In this document: in pieces, positions 25,157-33,894 of the stretch | Layout: every line of letters begins with the position of its first letter | How positions within the stretch are numbered: position 1 is the first letter of the stretch | Made by a program: the position numbers and the translations under genes | From: an uncultured Maribacter sp. | Lineage (GTDB): Bacteria; Bacteroidota; Bacteroidia; Flavobacteriales; Flavobacteriaceae | Assembly (NCBI RefSeq): GCF_947495965.1 | Contig: NZ_CANMBB010000011.1 | Coordinates: forward strand, 17,866-81,865 | Reading direction: 5' to 3' | DNA length: 64,000 bases | The notes under the pieces: model-generated | What the model was told of the DNA's origin: nothing | Seen by the model: only the letters and a program-made list of their open reading frames with translations | Database searches by the model: none

Positions 25157-26473
25157 ATGAGCACCAAAACTACTTCTTATGTGCCTTATAAGGTAAAAGA
25201 TATTTCCCTAGCTGATTGGGGTAGAAAAGAAATTAATCTTGCAGAAGCAGAAATGCCTGGTTTAATGGCTCTCCGTGAAGAATATAAAGATAAGCAACCT
25301 TTAAAAGGAGCAAGAATTGCTGGTTGTTTACATATGACTATACAAACTGCTGTACTTATAGAAACTTTGGTTGCCTTAGGTGCAGATGTTACTTGGAGTT
25401 CTTGTAACATATTTTCTACACAAGACCAAGCAGCAGCAGCAATTGCAGCAGCTGGAATTCCTGTATATGCATGGAAAGGCATGACAGAGGAAGAGTTTGA
25501 ATGGTGTATAGAACAAACGTTATTTTTTGGTGAAGAGAAAAAACCTCTAAACCTTATTTTAGATGATGGTGGCGATTTAACGAATATGGTTTTAGACCAA
25601 TTTCCAGAACTAGCAGCTGGCATTAACGGTTTAAGTGAAGAAACTACTACTGGTGTTCACCGTTTATATGAAAGAATGAAAAATGGCACATTACCAATGC
25701 CTGCTATTAATATTAATGACTCCGTTACTAAATCTAAATTCGATAATAAATATGGTTGTCGTGAAAGTGCTGTTGATGCTATAAGAAGAGCTACAGATTT
25801 AATGCTTGCTGGTAAGCGCGTAGTTGTTTGTGGCTATGGTGATGTTGGTAAGGGTTCTGCTGCTTCCTTTAAAGGTGCTGGTGCAATTGTTACAGTAACA
25901 GAAATTGACCCAATTTGTGCTTTGCAAGCAGCAATGGATGGTTTTGAAGTAAAACGTTTAGAAACTGTTGTTGGTAATGCAGATATTATTATAACTACAA
26001 CAGGAAATAAAGACATAGTTCAAGGGAAGCATTTTGAAGCTATGAAAGACAAAACTGTTGTTTGTAATATTGGTCATTTTGATAATGAAATTGACATGGC
26101 TTGGTTAAATAAAAACCATGGTGCTAGCAAAGTAGAAATTAAACCACAAGTAGATAAATACACCATTGATGGAAAAGATATTATTTTACTTGCCGAAGGA
26201 CGTTTAGTAAACCTTGGCTGTGCTACTGGACACCCAAGTTTTGTAATGAGTAACTCTTTTACCAACCAAACTTTAGCACAACTAGAGCTTTGGACTAATA
26301 GAGATGCTTATGAGAATAAAGTATATATGCTTCCTAAGCATTTAGATGAAAAAGTAGCAAAACTTCATTTAGCAAAAATTGGTGTAGAACTTACAGAATT
26401 AAGAGAAGACCAAGCAGAATATATTGGTGTAACTGTAAAAGGACCTTTTAAACCTGAATATTACAGGTACTAA
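25157..26473 (+). CDS. ahcY: Adenosylhomocysteinase
   Basis: A 438-residue NAD-dependent enzyme that splits S-adenosylhomocysteine to adenosine and homocysteine in the methyl cycle. Typical stretches are [33 protein letters not shown], the [18 protein letters not shown] block, and NAD-binding [16 protein letters not shown]. The C-terminus [11 protein letters not shown] is the family's characteristic ending. The gene is monocistronic, with a -7 box before it and a strong terminator after it. No SAH riboswitch is seen in the short leader. Confidence 0.97.
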   Translation: MSTKTTSYVPYKVKDISLADWGRKEINLAEAEMPGLMALREEYKDKQPLKGARIAGCLHMTIQTAVLIETLVALGADVTWSSCNIFSTQDQAAAAIAAAGIPVYAWKGMTEEEFEWCIEQTLFFGEEKKPLNLILDDGGDLTNMVLDQFPELAAGINGLSEETTTGVHRLYERMKNGTLPMPAININDSVTKSKFDNKYGCRESAVDAIRRATDLMLAGKRVVVCGYGDVGKGSAASFKGAGAIVTVTEIDPICALQAAMDGFEVKRLETVVGNADIIITTTGNKDIVQGKHFEAMKDKTVVCNIGHFDNEIDMAWLNKNHGASKVEIKPQVDKYTIDGKDIILLAEGRLVNLGCATGHPSFVMSNSFTNQTLAQLELWTNRDAYENKVYMLPKHLDEKVAKLHLAKIGVELTELREDQAEYIGVTVKGPFKPEYYRY

Positions 26474-26500
26474 AAAGCTATTCTTCTTAATAAGCATAAC

Positions 26501-26535
26501 AAAAGCCCTTATTAAAATTTAATAAGGGCTTTTTA
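26501..26535 (+). terminator. ahcY terminator
   Basis: AAAGCCCTTATT and AATAAGGGCTTT form a 12-bp stem followed by a T-tract, 28 bases after the ahcY stop. Confidence 0.9.
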
Positions 26536-26562
26536 TATACCTATTGAGTAAACTTCAGGTAT

Positions 26563-26597
26563 AAAAAAACCCTCTCAATAAAATTGAGAGGGTTTTT
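26563..26597. terminator. Bidirectional terminator, rplU-rpmA end
   Basis: AACCCTCTCAAT and ATTGAGAGGGTT form a long stem with A and T tracts on both sides; it can end rpmA transcription and backs up the ahcY terminator. Confidence 0.9.
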
Positions 26598-26618
26598 TAC
26601 TTTATTATTATAGGTTTA

Positions 26619-26879
26619 TTAAGCCTCAAAAGGCTCAATGGAAACATAAGATTTTCCTCCTACTTTTTTCTGGAACTTAACAATACCATCTACACGTGCG
26701 TGTAATGTATGGTCTTTACCTAAGTATACATTTTCACCTGGATTATGTACTGTTCCTCTTTGTCTTACGATAATGTTTCCGGCAATTGCTGCTTGCCCGC
26801 CAAAAATCTTAACACCTAAACGTTTCGATTCTGACTCTCTACCGTTTTTAGAACTACCTACACCTTTTTTATGTGCCAT
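26619..26879 (-). CDS. rpmA: Ribosomal protein bL27
   Basis: An 86-residue 50S protein placed near the peptidyl-transferase centre. It begins [20 protein letters not shown] and contains [17 protein letters not shown], both family signatures. There is no cleavable N-terminal extension of the kind found in Firmicutes. It follows rplU by 27 bases on the same strand, the standard pair. Confidence 0.98.
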   Translation of the reverse strand: MAHKKGVGSSKNGRESESKRLGVKIFGGQAAIAGNIIVRQRGTVHNPGENVYLGKDHTLHARVDGIVKFQKKVGGKSYVSIEPFEA

Positions 26880-26906
26880 TTTGTTACGGTTTTATATTGT
26901 TACTAC

Positions 26907-27569
26907 TTATGCTGGTTTCCCACCATCTAATTCGTCTTGCCATTTTTTTAACTCGTCCCATTTGCCTTCAGCTGCTAATTTAGCTTGAGCTGGCCAAGTA
27001 TCTGTTACGTGATTTCCACGAACATCTGAAATAACTTCAGAAATTTTCTCTGCTTTTGTTTTTGCTAAATCAGCAAAAGTTGCAATTCCTGCAGCGGTTA
27101 AAGTTTCAGCGATTTTTGGACCAATACCTTCAATCTTCTTTAAATCATCTGCTTTAGCACTTGCTGCCTTCTTTGGAGCTGCTTTTTTAGCCGCTACTTT
27201 AGGAGCTGCTTCTTTTTTAGGAGCGGCCTCTTTCTTTGGAGCTGCTTTTTTAGCACCAGAAGACACTATGCTCTCAATTACGATTTCAGTTAAAGACTGG
27301 CGGTGACCATTCTTTTTTCTATAACCTTTACGTCTTTTCTTATGAAAAACGATTACTTTATCACCTCTTAGGTGCTTAATGACTTTAGCCTCAACAGCGG
27401 CTCCGTCTATAGCTGGGGCGCCAATAGTAACATTCTTACCGTCATCTAAAAGAAGTACATTGTCAAAAGTTACCTTTTTTCCTTCTTCCGTTTGTAAACG
27501 GTGAACATACACTTTTTGGTCTTTTGCAACTTTAAATTGCTGCCCTGCCATCTCTACAATTGCGTACAT
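26907..27569 (-). CDS. rplU: Ribosomal protein bL21 with C-terminal HhH extension
   Basis: A 220-residue protein, about twice the usual bL21 length. Residues 1 to about 100 are normal bL21 (MYAIVEMAGQQFKVAKDQKV, KVIVFHKKRRKGYRKKNGHR). Then comes a linker of repeated APKKEAAPKKEA units, and a C-terminal domain with helix-hairpin-helix character: LKKIEGIGPKIAETLTAAGI, FADLAKTKAEKISEVI. It closes with a Trp-rich stretch, WPAQAKLAAEGKWDELKKWQ. Flavobacteria are known to have long L21 proteins of this kind; what the added domain contacts is not known to me. It starts the rplU-rpmA unit. Confidence 0.95.
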   Translation of the reverse strand: MYAIVEMAGQQFKVAKDQKVYVHRLQTEEGKKVTFDNVLLLDDGKNVTIGAPAIDGAAVEAKVIKHLRGDKVIVFHKKRRKGYRKKNGHRQSLTEIVIESIVSSGAKKAAPKKEAAPKKEAAPKVAAKKAAPKKAASAKADDLKKIEGIGPKIAETLTAAGIATFADLAKTKAEKISEVISDVRGNHVTDTWPAQAKLAAEGKWDELKKWQDELDGGKPA

Positions 27570-27679
27570 AGCGTGTATTAATTTAATATTAAAACCTATT
27601 TATTTTTTAAATAGGCGGGTGCAAATATACTTCTAATTATATAATTCACAAGGTTTTTAGTGCTTTTTTTACGTAAATT

Positions 27680-28600
27680 TTAATGCTTTTTAGTAGGGTG
27701 CTTTTTTTTATTTACTAGCCAAACTCCAAAAAGAATTATTACACCTCCAACTATTTGGTATAAATTTATTGTTTCGCCATCTAAAATACCCCATAAAATT
27801 GCAACCAAAGGAATTATATATGTTACAGATGCCGAAAATACAGGGCTAGATATATGAATTAGTTTATTAAAAAGAATATTTGCTACTGCAGTTCCCAAAA
27901 TAGCTAAAACAAGTATGTAACCCAATGCCTTTTGTATTTCTATACTTTTATAATTTACTTCTAAAATCCCACCATATGCTAACATAATAATCGCAGGTAT
28001 AATTACTACTCCAAAACTACCAGTAGTAACCTGCAATGGTGTTAAATGCGCTAAGTGCCTCTTAATAATATTTATGTTAAAAGCATACCCCAAAGCAGAT
28101 AAAAAGATAAAAATAGAATACCAATAATTTTGGTTAGGACTAAATTCCAAACCAACAACTACCAAAGCTATTGTTCCTAAAAGACCAATAAACACCCCTA
28201 AAATTTGCCTTTTATTTATAGCTAAACCAAATAACCAAACCCCTACCAAAGTAGTTGCTAACGGAACTATAGAGTTCAAAATAGAGGTTATTCCACTGTC
28301 AATTTCTGTTTGCGCAATAGCAAAAAAGAATGGTGGAAAAAAAGAACTTAAAAAACCTGCTATAGAAATCCATTTCCAATCTCTTAAGCTTATATTTTTT
28401 AAACTTTTTATTCCAAATACAAATAAAAATAGAGAGGCAAAAATAATTCGTAGACCACCTACTTGCAAAGAACTAAACCCTACTAGACCCTTTTTTATTA
28501 AAATAAAGGAAGACCCCCATATAAAGGATAATAGTGCCAGATAAAGCCATTTCTTTTTAAAATTATTCACTCCAAAACATTTCGTACAAATTTGACTCAA
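27680..28600 (-). CDS. EamA-family transporter (DMT superfamily)
   Basis: A 306-residue membrane protein with ten predicted helices in two EamA repeats; the first begins LYLALLSFIWGSSFILIKKGL and the second YSIFIFLSALGYAFNINIIK. A repeat mark is PLVAILWGILDGETI. It probably exports a metabolite or amino acid; the substrate is unknown. The frame opens at ATG 28600, but a GTG at 28570 (VNNFKKKWLYL) also gives a plausible start and matches the first helix better. It is divergent from the iron-type uptake unit. Confidence 0.88.
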   Translation of the reverse strand: MSQICTKCFGVNNFKKKWLYLALLSFIWGSSFILIKKGLVGFSSLQVGGLRIIFASLFLFVFGIKSLKNISLRDWKWISIAGFLSSFFPPFFFAIAQTEIDSGITSILNSIVPLATTLVGVWLFGLAINKRQILGVFIGLLGTIALVVVGLEFSPNQNYWYSIFIFLSALGYAFNINIIKRHLAHLTPLQVTTGSFGVVIIPAIIMLAYGGILEVNYKSIEIQKALGYILVLAILGTAVANILFNKLIHISSPVFSASVTYIIPLVAILWGILDGETINLYQIVGGVIILFGVWLVNKKKHPTKKH

Positions 28601-28606
28601 TTTTTA

Positions 28607-28620
28607 ATATTACGTAATAT
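28607..28620. promoter_or_regulatory. Perfect 14-bp palindrome in divergent promoter region
   Basis: ATATTACGTAATAT reads the same on both strands and lies between the EamA gene and the start of the TonB receptor unit. It may be an operator for a dimeric regulator. It does not fit a Fur box that I can recognise. Confidence 0.35.
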
Positions 28621-28688
28621 AAAACCTTATTTTTTTTATCAATAATTGTGTCCTACTTTTACAAAAATTAAATTTCTAACATTTTATA

Positions 28689-29063
28689 TTGAAACTTTAT
28701 TTTTCCTATTTTCTTGTATTACTTTATTTACTTGCTATGACAAGGCCTGTTCTGCCTTTATTAGAATATATTTCTAATAAAGATTATATAGCAGAGGTTC
28801 TTTGCATCAATAAAGAAAAAACAGAACTTAATTGCCAAGGAAAATGCTATTTAATGCAACAATTAAAAGCGCAAGAAAAAAACAAAACACCTAATGTTCC
28901 TAAAGTTTCCTTGGAAGAATACCCAATAGGTTTTGTTTATTTAGCAAAACTTGAATTGCCCTACAGAGAAAACTTATCTTCTAAAATTTATATAAAACAT
29001 ACCGAAAATTATCACTTTCTCTTCTACAAGAGCTCATTAAAACCACCTATTTATTTAAGCTAA
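28689..29063 (+). CDS. Small Cys-containing exported protein before TonB receptor
   Basis: A 124-residue protein with an N-terminal membrane or signal segment (MKLYFSYFLVLLYLLAMT) and a Cys triad in VLCINKEKTELNCQGKCYLM. Short proteins with an NCxGKC motif are often seen just before TonB receptors in flavobacteria, and this one is 88 bases upstream of such a receptor gene. The Cys residues might bind a metal, but this is inference. The start is a TTG at 28689. Confidence 0.65.
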   Translation: MKLYFSYFLVLLYLLAMTRPVLPLLEYISNKDYIAEVLCINKEKTELNCQGKCYLMQQLKAQEKNKTPNVPKVSLEEYPIGFVYLAKLELPYRENLSSKIYIKHTENYHFLFYKSSLKPPIYLS

Positions 29064-29151
29064 AATAAATACATTCTAGGTTTTACAATTCTATTTTAAA
29101 AATTTGAGTGAGAGCAAAACAGCTGTCACTTAAACTTTAACAATCTCACAA

Positions 29152-31488
29152 ATGAAAAAAATTAGTACATTATTGCTTGTTTTAGCAATAAGCTCATTAA
29201 CATATGCTCAAAATACATATAAAGGAAAAGTAGTAGGCGAAAATAATGAAGCGTTATATGGAGCAACAATAATCTCCACAACAAAAAAAGGAACATCAAC
29301 AAATAAAAAAGGAGATTTTTCAATTACATTAAAAGACAACTCCGAGGTTACTGTTAGTTATATTGGATATAAAGATGCTTCTATAATTCTTACTTCTGAA
29401 TTAAATGTAATACAACTTCAAACATCAGAAGAATCACTAGAAGAAGTTGTAATATCTGCCAGCAGAGAACAACAAAAAAGAAAGGAAGTACCAGCAGCTA
29501 TTTCGGTTATTAGTGCTCAGAATATAAAAGAAACAAAACCCTTTGGTATTGAGCAAATTGTTAACCAAGTTCCTGGGGTTTTTATGGCTACCTCTAAGGC
29601 GTCTAGTAATGAGGTTCACTTTATGTCTGTTCGCTCTCCTATTTCTACAAAATCTTTATTCTTATATGTAGAAGACGGCCTTCCTATTAGGCCAACAGCT
29701 GTGTTTAATCACAATGCCTTATTAGAAATGAATAACACTTCTTTTGAAAGGGTTGAAGTTTTAAAAGGGCCCGCATCAAGCATATACGGAAGCGAATCTA
29801 TTGGTGGTAGTTTTAACTTTTTAACCAAAAATCCTAAACCCGGATTACATGGTAGTATTGGCTTCCAAGCAAATGATATGGGCGTTAAAAAATACGAAGC
29901 TGAAATATCTAACCATAACTCCAAAAATTTTGGCTTTTATGTTGGTACACACTATATTTTTAGAGAAAATGGACCAATTGAACATAGCGATTATGAAAAG
30001 TTTGCGATTACTTTTAAAACTATTAATGATTTTTCTGAAACTCTAAAATGGACAAATGCCATTACTTTAGTAGATTTCAGGACAGATATGACGGGTTCTT
30101 TAAGTGAATCTGATTATCTGGGTGGTAATTATGAAAGTGACCAAACTTTTACAGAAAGGGTTGCTCTTGCTTTTAGATATAGAAGCACTTTGGATAAATA
30201 TTGGAATGATAACAACAAAACATCATTCAACTTTATATACAGAGACAATAGGATGGACCAAATACCATCTTACAGAGTTCGTCAATTTAGAGATGATAAC
30301 AGACAATTAACTGGTTTTGCTTCCGGAGAGACAAACTCGGATCAATTTGTTAGTTATGTAGGATTAATACAACATAAAATAGATTTTAATTTTCTTAATT
30401 CTTCATTAATTGTTGGTGGTTTTGCAGATTTATCTCCTCAAGACTATGTAGCCGAAAACATAAGTATTACGGTAGACCCTACTACAGGGCAAAACCTTAG
30501 CTACTCCAAAAATTCTAACGATTATATTTTAAACTACGAAGCAGATATTTTAAACTACGCTGGTTATTTCCAATATGAAATTTCACCTATTAAAGATTTA
30601 AAAATCACTGCTGCTTTACGTTATGACAAATTTACGTATGATTATAATAACCGTATAGACGGGCAAGCTGGAGCTCAGGACACAAAATCGGAATACAATA
30701 ACATTTCCCCTAAATTAGGCGCAAACTTTAACTTTTCTAACACTGGGGGTATTTATGCAAACTATTCTAATGGTTTTACTCCGCCCCAAACTTCTGATTT
30801 ATACAGAAACAGCCTTGTAGATATTGGCGGAGAAATTTTTGATTTAAAACCAAGCGATTATAACAACTATGAAGTTGGTGGTTACTTTAAAAATAATACT
30901 TGGAAGTTAGATGCAGCTTTGTATATATTAAAAGGAAAAAATACATTAATAACACTTAGAGACCCTAATGATCTTTTCTACAATGCCAATGCAGGAAAAA
31001 CACGATCCATGGGAATAGAATATGGAATAACATTTAATGCCACAAAAGAAATTACATTAAGCTATAATGGTAGTTATACCAACCATAAATATATTAGCTT
31101 TTTTGAAAGGGGAACAGATTATTCTAACACACCTATGGAGACTGCACCAAAACTATTAGGCATGTCTACAATAACCTACAAACCATCATACTTTAAAAAT
31201 TTTAAAATAGCTGCCGAACATGAATTAGTTGGCAAATACAATACTAGTTTTGAAGGCCAAATTGATAATCAAGATGGAACTTTTAGTACTGCCACCTATG
31301 ATGGACACAACATCATAAACCTAAAAGCAACGTATGGCTACAAAAAATTTGAAATCTGGGCACATGCCCTAAACATCTTTGATGATTTATACTCTGTTAG
31401 AGCTTCTTACAATAGATTTAGAGGTGAGAACAGTTATATAATTGGAAATCCAAGAGCTTTCCACGGAGGAATAAAATACTCCTTTTAA
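29152..31488 (+). CDS. TonB-dependent receptor, siderophore/iron type likely
   Basis: A 778-residue outer-membrane receptor. After a signal peptide (MKKISTLLLVLAISSLTYAQ) comes a carboxypeptidase-regulatory-like domain (YKGKVVGENNEALYGATIIS), a TonB box region (EEVVISASREQQKRKEVPA), a plug (IEQIVNQVPGVFMAT, VEVLKGPASSIYGSESIGG) and a barrel ending HGGIKYSF. The plug signature and the PepSY-TM gene directly behind suggest ferric-siderophore import. It follows the small Cys protein gene by 88 bases. A terminator-like hairpin follows the stop. Confidence 0.9.
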   Translation: MKKISTLLLVLAISSLTYAQNTYKGKVVGENNEALYGATIISTTKKGTSTNKKGDFSITLKDNSEVTVSYIGYKDASIILTSELNVIQLQTSEESLEEVVISASREQQKRKEVPAAISVISAQNIKETKPFGIEQIVNQVPGVFMATSKASSNEVHFMSVRSPISTKSLFLYVEDGLPIRPTAVFNHNALLEMNNTSFERVEVLKGPASSIYGSESIGGSFNFLTKNPKPGLHGSIGFQANDMGVKKYEAEISNHNSKNFGFYVGTHYIFRENGPIEHSDYEKFAITFKTINDFSETLKWTNAITLVDFRTDMTGSLSESDYLGGNYESDQTFTERVALAFRYRSTLDKYWNDNNKTSFNFIYRDNRMDQIPSYRVRQFRDDNRQLTGFASGETNSDQFVSYVGLIQHKIDFNFLNSSLIVGGFADLSPQDYVAENISITVDPTTGQNLSYSKNSNDYILNYEADILNYAGYFQYEISPIKDLKITAALRYDKFTYDYNNRIDGQAGAQDTKSEYNNISPKLGANFNFSNTGGIYANYSNGFTPPQTSDLYRNSLVDIGGEIFDLKPSDYNNYEVGGYFKNNTWKLDAALYILKGKNTLITLRDPNDLFYNANAGKTRSMGIEYGITFNATKEITLSYNGSYTNHKYISFFERGTDYSNTPMETAPKLLGMSTITYKPSYFKNFKIAAEHELVGKYNTSFEGQIDNQDGTFSTATYDGHNIINLKATYGYKKFEIWAHALNIFDDLYSVRASYNRFRGENSYIIGNPRAFHGGIKYSF

Positions 31489-31495
31489 TTTATCT

Positions 31496-31526
31496 ATGGG
31501 GCGTTAGTTTTAACACCCCATTTTTT
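31496..31526 (+). terminator. Terminator-like hairpin between receptor and PepSY gene
   Basis: ATGGGG pairs with CCCCAT, with an inner GTT/AAC, followed by six T. It lies 7 bases after the receptor stop and 12 bases before the PepSY start, so it could lower expression of the second gene. Confidence 0.7.
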
Positions 31527-31538
31527 AAAATCAAAGAA

Positions 31539-32792
31539 ATGAAAAAAAATGATTTATTAAATAAGTGGCTTTGGAAGTGGCATGTAATTGCGGGATTAAT
31601 TTCTGCCCCTTTTGTTATAATACTAGCTATTACTGGTTTTATATATTTATTAAAAGCAAATTATGAAATTCCAAGACAAAAGAATATTACACAGGTAGAA
31701 GTAAAAGGCTCTCCAATAAATTTTCAGGAACAATTAGAGATTGCAAATAAAAAAGCAATAAAAAAACCAAACGCTATGGTTATTCCACAATACAAAAACC
31801 AAGCAACAGAATTTGTGTCTGGTAAATTTGGAGGAAAAACCACACTTTATGTTAACCCATACCAAGGAAATGTTTCGGGTGAAATTGTACCTAAAAACAC
31901 TTTAATGTATAAAATAAGAAAAATACATGGCGAGTTATTATTAGGTAAATGGGGCACTAAAATTGTAGAACTCATTGCCAGTTGGATGGTTGTTCTTATT
32001 ATTACTGGTCTTTATGTTTGGTGGCCTTCTAGAGATTGGAGCTTAAAAGGCTTTTTTATTCCTAGAATTAACCAAGGAAAACAAATTCTCTTTAGAGATT
32101 TACATGTAATTTTTAGCTTCTGGGTATCTGGTCTTTTACTACTTACTTTAGCTGGTGGTTTTCCATGGACTGATGTTTTTGGTGCTAATTTTAAATGGCT
32201 ACAAGAAGTAACTAATACCGGATACCCTGCAACATGGCAAGGGCGTAGCTTTAAATCTAGCGTTACTGGAGGAGCTCCGCTTAGCCTTGATGCTATGGTA
32301 ATTAGAGCAAAAGCACTACAATTAGAAGGCAAAGTATCAATAGAACTTCCTCAAGGTAAAGAAGGAGTCTATAGTGTATCCAATGAATTATTTTCTAATT
32401 TAAGCGCACAAAAAAAATTACATTTTGACCAGTATAGCGGAAAACTAATTCACGAAAACACTTGGAAAGATGTTGGTATTCTTATGCGAGGAAGAATGTG
32501 GCTTATGGCTTTTCATCAAGGGCAATTTGGCGCTTGGAACTGGTGGCTCATGCTGTTTACTGCTTTCGCATTATTTACAGCCAGCACTTCTGCTGTAGTT
32601 TCTTATATAAAAAGGAAAAGAAAAGGCAGTTGGAGTATTCCTAAAGTGCCTAAAAAATTTAATGTTGGTTATGGCATTATTACAGTATTAATCATATTAT
32701 CTATAGTATTCCCCTTATTTGGTATTAGTCTAATTTTAATTTCTATTGTAGGATTTTTTAGAAAAAGAAAAGTAGCTTTAAGCTTATCATAA
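31539..32792 (+). CDS. PepSY-TM domain membrane protein
   Basis: A 417-residue inner-membrane protein of the PepSY_TM family. It has a first helix near residues 15-37 (KWHVIAGLISAPFVIILAITG), a long periplasmic loop, a central helix pair (GTKIVELIASWMVVLIITGLYVW, about residue 140 onward) and two or three helices at the C-terminus. Conserved His residues (WHVIAGL, KIHGELLLG, FRDLHVIFSFW, FHQG) could bind heme, as suggested for siderophore-iron reductases that accompany TonB receptors. It is the last gene of the uptake unit. Confidence 0.88.
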   Translation: MKKNDLLNKWLWKWHVIAGLISAPFVIILAITGFIYLLKANYEIPRQKNITQVEVKGSPINFQEQLEIANKKAIKKPNAMVIPQYKNQATEFVSGKFGGKTTLYVNPYQGNVSGEIVPKNTLMYKIRKIHGELLLGKWGTKIVELIASWMVVLIITGLYVWWPSRDWSLKGFFIPRINQGKQILFRDLHVIFSFWVSGLLLLTLAGGFPWTDVFGANFKWLQEVTNTGYPATWQGRSFKSSVTGGAPLSLDAMVIRAKALQLEGKVSIELPQGKEGVYSVSNELFSNLSAQKKLHFDQYSGKLIHENTWKDVGILMRGRMWLMAFHQGQFGAWNWWLMLFTAFALFTASTSAVVSYIKRKRKGSWSIPKVPKKFNVGYGIITVLIILSIVFPLFGISLILISIVGFFRKRKVALSLS

Positions 32793-32842
32793 AAAATGAA
32801 TTTTAAAATTTCTATGAATGCTTTACAATTCATAAAGAAAGG

Positions 32843-32878
32843 AATAAAGCTGTTTTGTATCTTTGAAACAGCTTTATT
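32843..32878 (+). promoter_or_regulatory. 13-bp perfect inverted repeat with -7 box in its loop
   Basis: AATAAAGCTGTTT (32843-32855) and AAACAGCTTTATT (32866-32878) are exact inverted copies. The 10-base loop TGTATCTTTG holds TATCTTTG, an exact TAnnTTTG -7 box (32858-32865). There is no T-tract after it, so a plain terminator is less likely than an operator or an RNA hairpin. It lies between the PepSY gene and the lipoprotein gene. Confidence 0.65.
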
Positions 32879-32905
32879 ATGTTATACAAAATAACTATCC
32901 TAACC

Positions 32906-33328
32906 ATGAAAAAATATATACTTGTTCTAATTGCAATTGCAACGTACACTCTTACCTCTTGTAAAGAAGAAAAAAAGGCGGCTGCCCAACCAACTCAAAT
33001 GCAGCAAGTAATGGCCATTCATGATGAGGTTATGCCTAAAATGGGTGAACTAGGAAAACTAGTTAGTACTTTAAAACCTATGATAGATTCTACCGAAACA
33101 GGTATGCAATATGAAAAGGCTATGATAGATTTGCAAAATGCCAATAAATCTATGATGGATTGGATGCAAGGTTTTGGTTCTAAATTTGATTCTGACGAAA
33201 TTCTTAATGGAAAAGAGTTAACTGCCGAAAAACAAAACTTATTAAATGAAGAAGAAGAGAGTGTTAAAGAAGTTGCAAATTTAATACATACTAGTATTGC
33301 TAATGCAGAGGCCTTACTTAAAAAATAA
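32906..33328 (+). CDS. Met-rich lipoprotein of unknown function
   Basis: A protein of about 140 residues. The signal peptide has a lipobox (MKKYILVLIAIATYTLTSCK). The mature part is helical and rich in Met and His: QMQQVMAIHDEVMPKMGEL, and SMMDWMQGFGSKFDSDE. Similar flavobacterial proteins have been mislabelled as viral A-type inclusion proteins. I choose the ATG at 32906; an in-frame ATG at 32879 would overlap the inverted repeat. It may bind metal, since it follows an iron-type uptake unit, but this is a guess. Confidence 0.7.
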   Translation: MKKYILVLIAIATYTLTSCKEEKKAAAQPTQMQQVMAIHDEVMPKMGELGKLVSTLKPMIDSTETGMQYEKAMIDLQNANKSMMDWMQGFGSKFDSDEILNGKELTAEKQNLLNEEEESVKEVANLIHTSIANAEALLKK

Positions 33329-33333
33329 GAACT

Positions 33334-33894
33334 TCAATCTTTCCATTTTAGGCTTTCCATTATTTTTCCTATATCTTCCTTTAAATATGCTGCTGCAGGA
33401 TAAATAGAATCATAATTTGGTTTTGTATAAAAATATAAAGAACCCGTAATAAAATGTTTTGTACTATCAGTAGCAAAAAACTGAGATTGTGATGCTGCAT
33501 TACCAACAACCTCAAACAAAACACCATGTACCTTTTTTTCTGGGTTACTAAATACTTGCGGATGAATACCATCTGCCTTTACTGCATGCTCATAACTAAG
33601 CCTTTCCGCATCCGTAATTAATTTACTTAAATTGTTATCTACTTTTTTATAGCTAATAAAAATTGCTCCTTTCATCTCAGGATAAGAAATAACAAAAGAA
33701 TTATCTTTCTTTTTATCTATTAACGCATTATCATTATAAAGAAATTCAAAATTACTAGTCTCTACCTTTTTATTATTACCTAAAACATACTCTAAACGCA
33801 ATTGCGCTTTAGGTTTAGGCAGAGGTTCTTTTTCTTGACAACTTACCAAACAAATTAGCAATATTAATACACTAAAGCTATATTTAAGAATCAT
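33334..33894 (-). CDS. gldD: Gliding motility lipoprotein GldD
   Basis: A 186-residue lipoprotein (signal peptide ending LVSCQEKE) that is needed for gliding motility and T9SS function in flavobacteria. The mature protein begins LPKPKAQLRLEY and includes GAIFISYKKV and FFATDSTKHFITGSLYF, as in GldD. Its start overlaps gldE by 11 bases. The order mutY-ssb-gldE-gldD is the conserved one in flavobacteria. It is the last gene of this minus-strand run and converges on the Met-rich lipoprotein 5 bases away. Confidence 0.92.
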   Translation of the reverse strand: MILKYSFSVLILLICLVSCQEKEPLPKPKAQLRLEYVLGNNKKVETSNFEFLYNDNALIDKKKDNSFVISYPEMKGAIFISYKKVDNNLSKLITDAERLSYEHAVKADGIHPQVFSNPEKKVHGVLFEVVGNAASQSQFFATDSTKHFITGSLYFYTKPNYDSIYPAAAYLKEDIGKIMESLKWKD

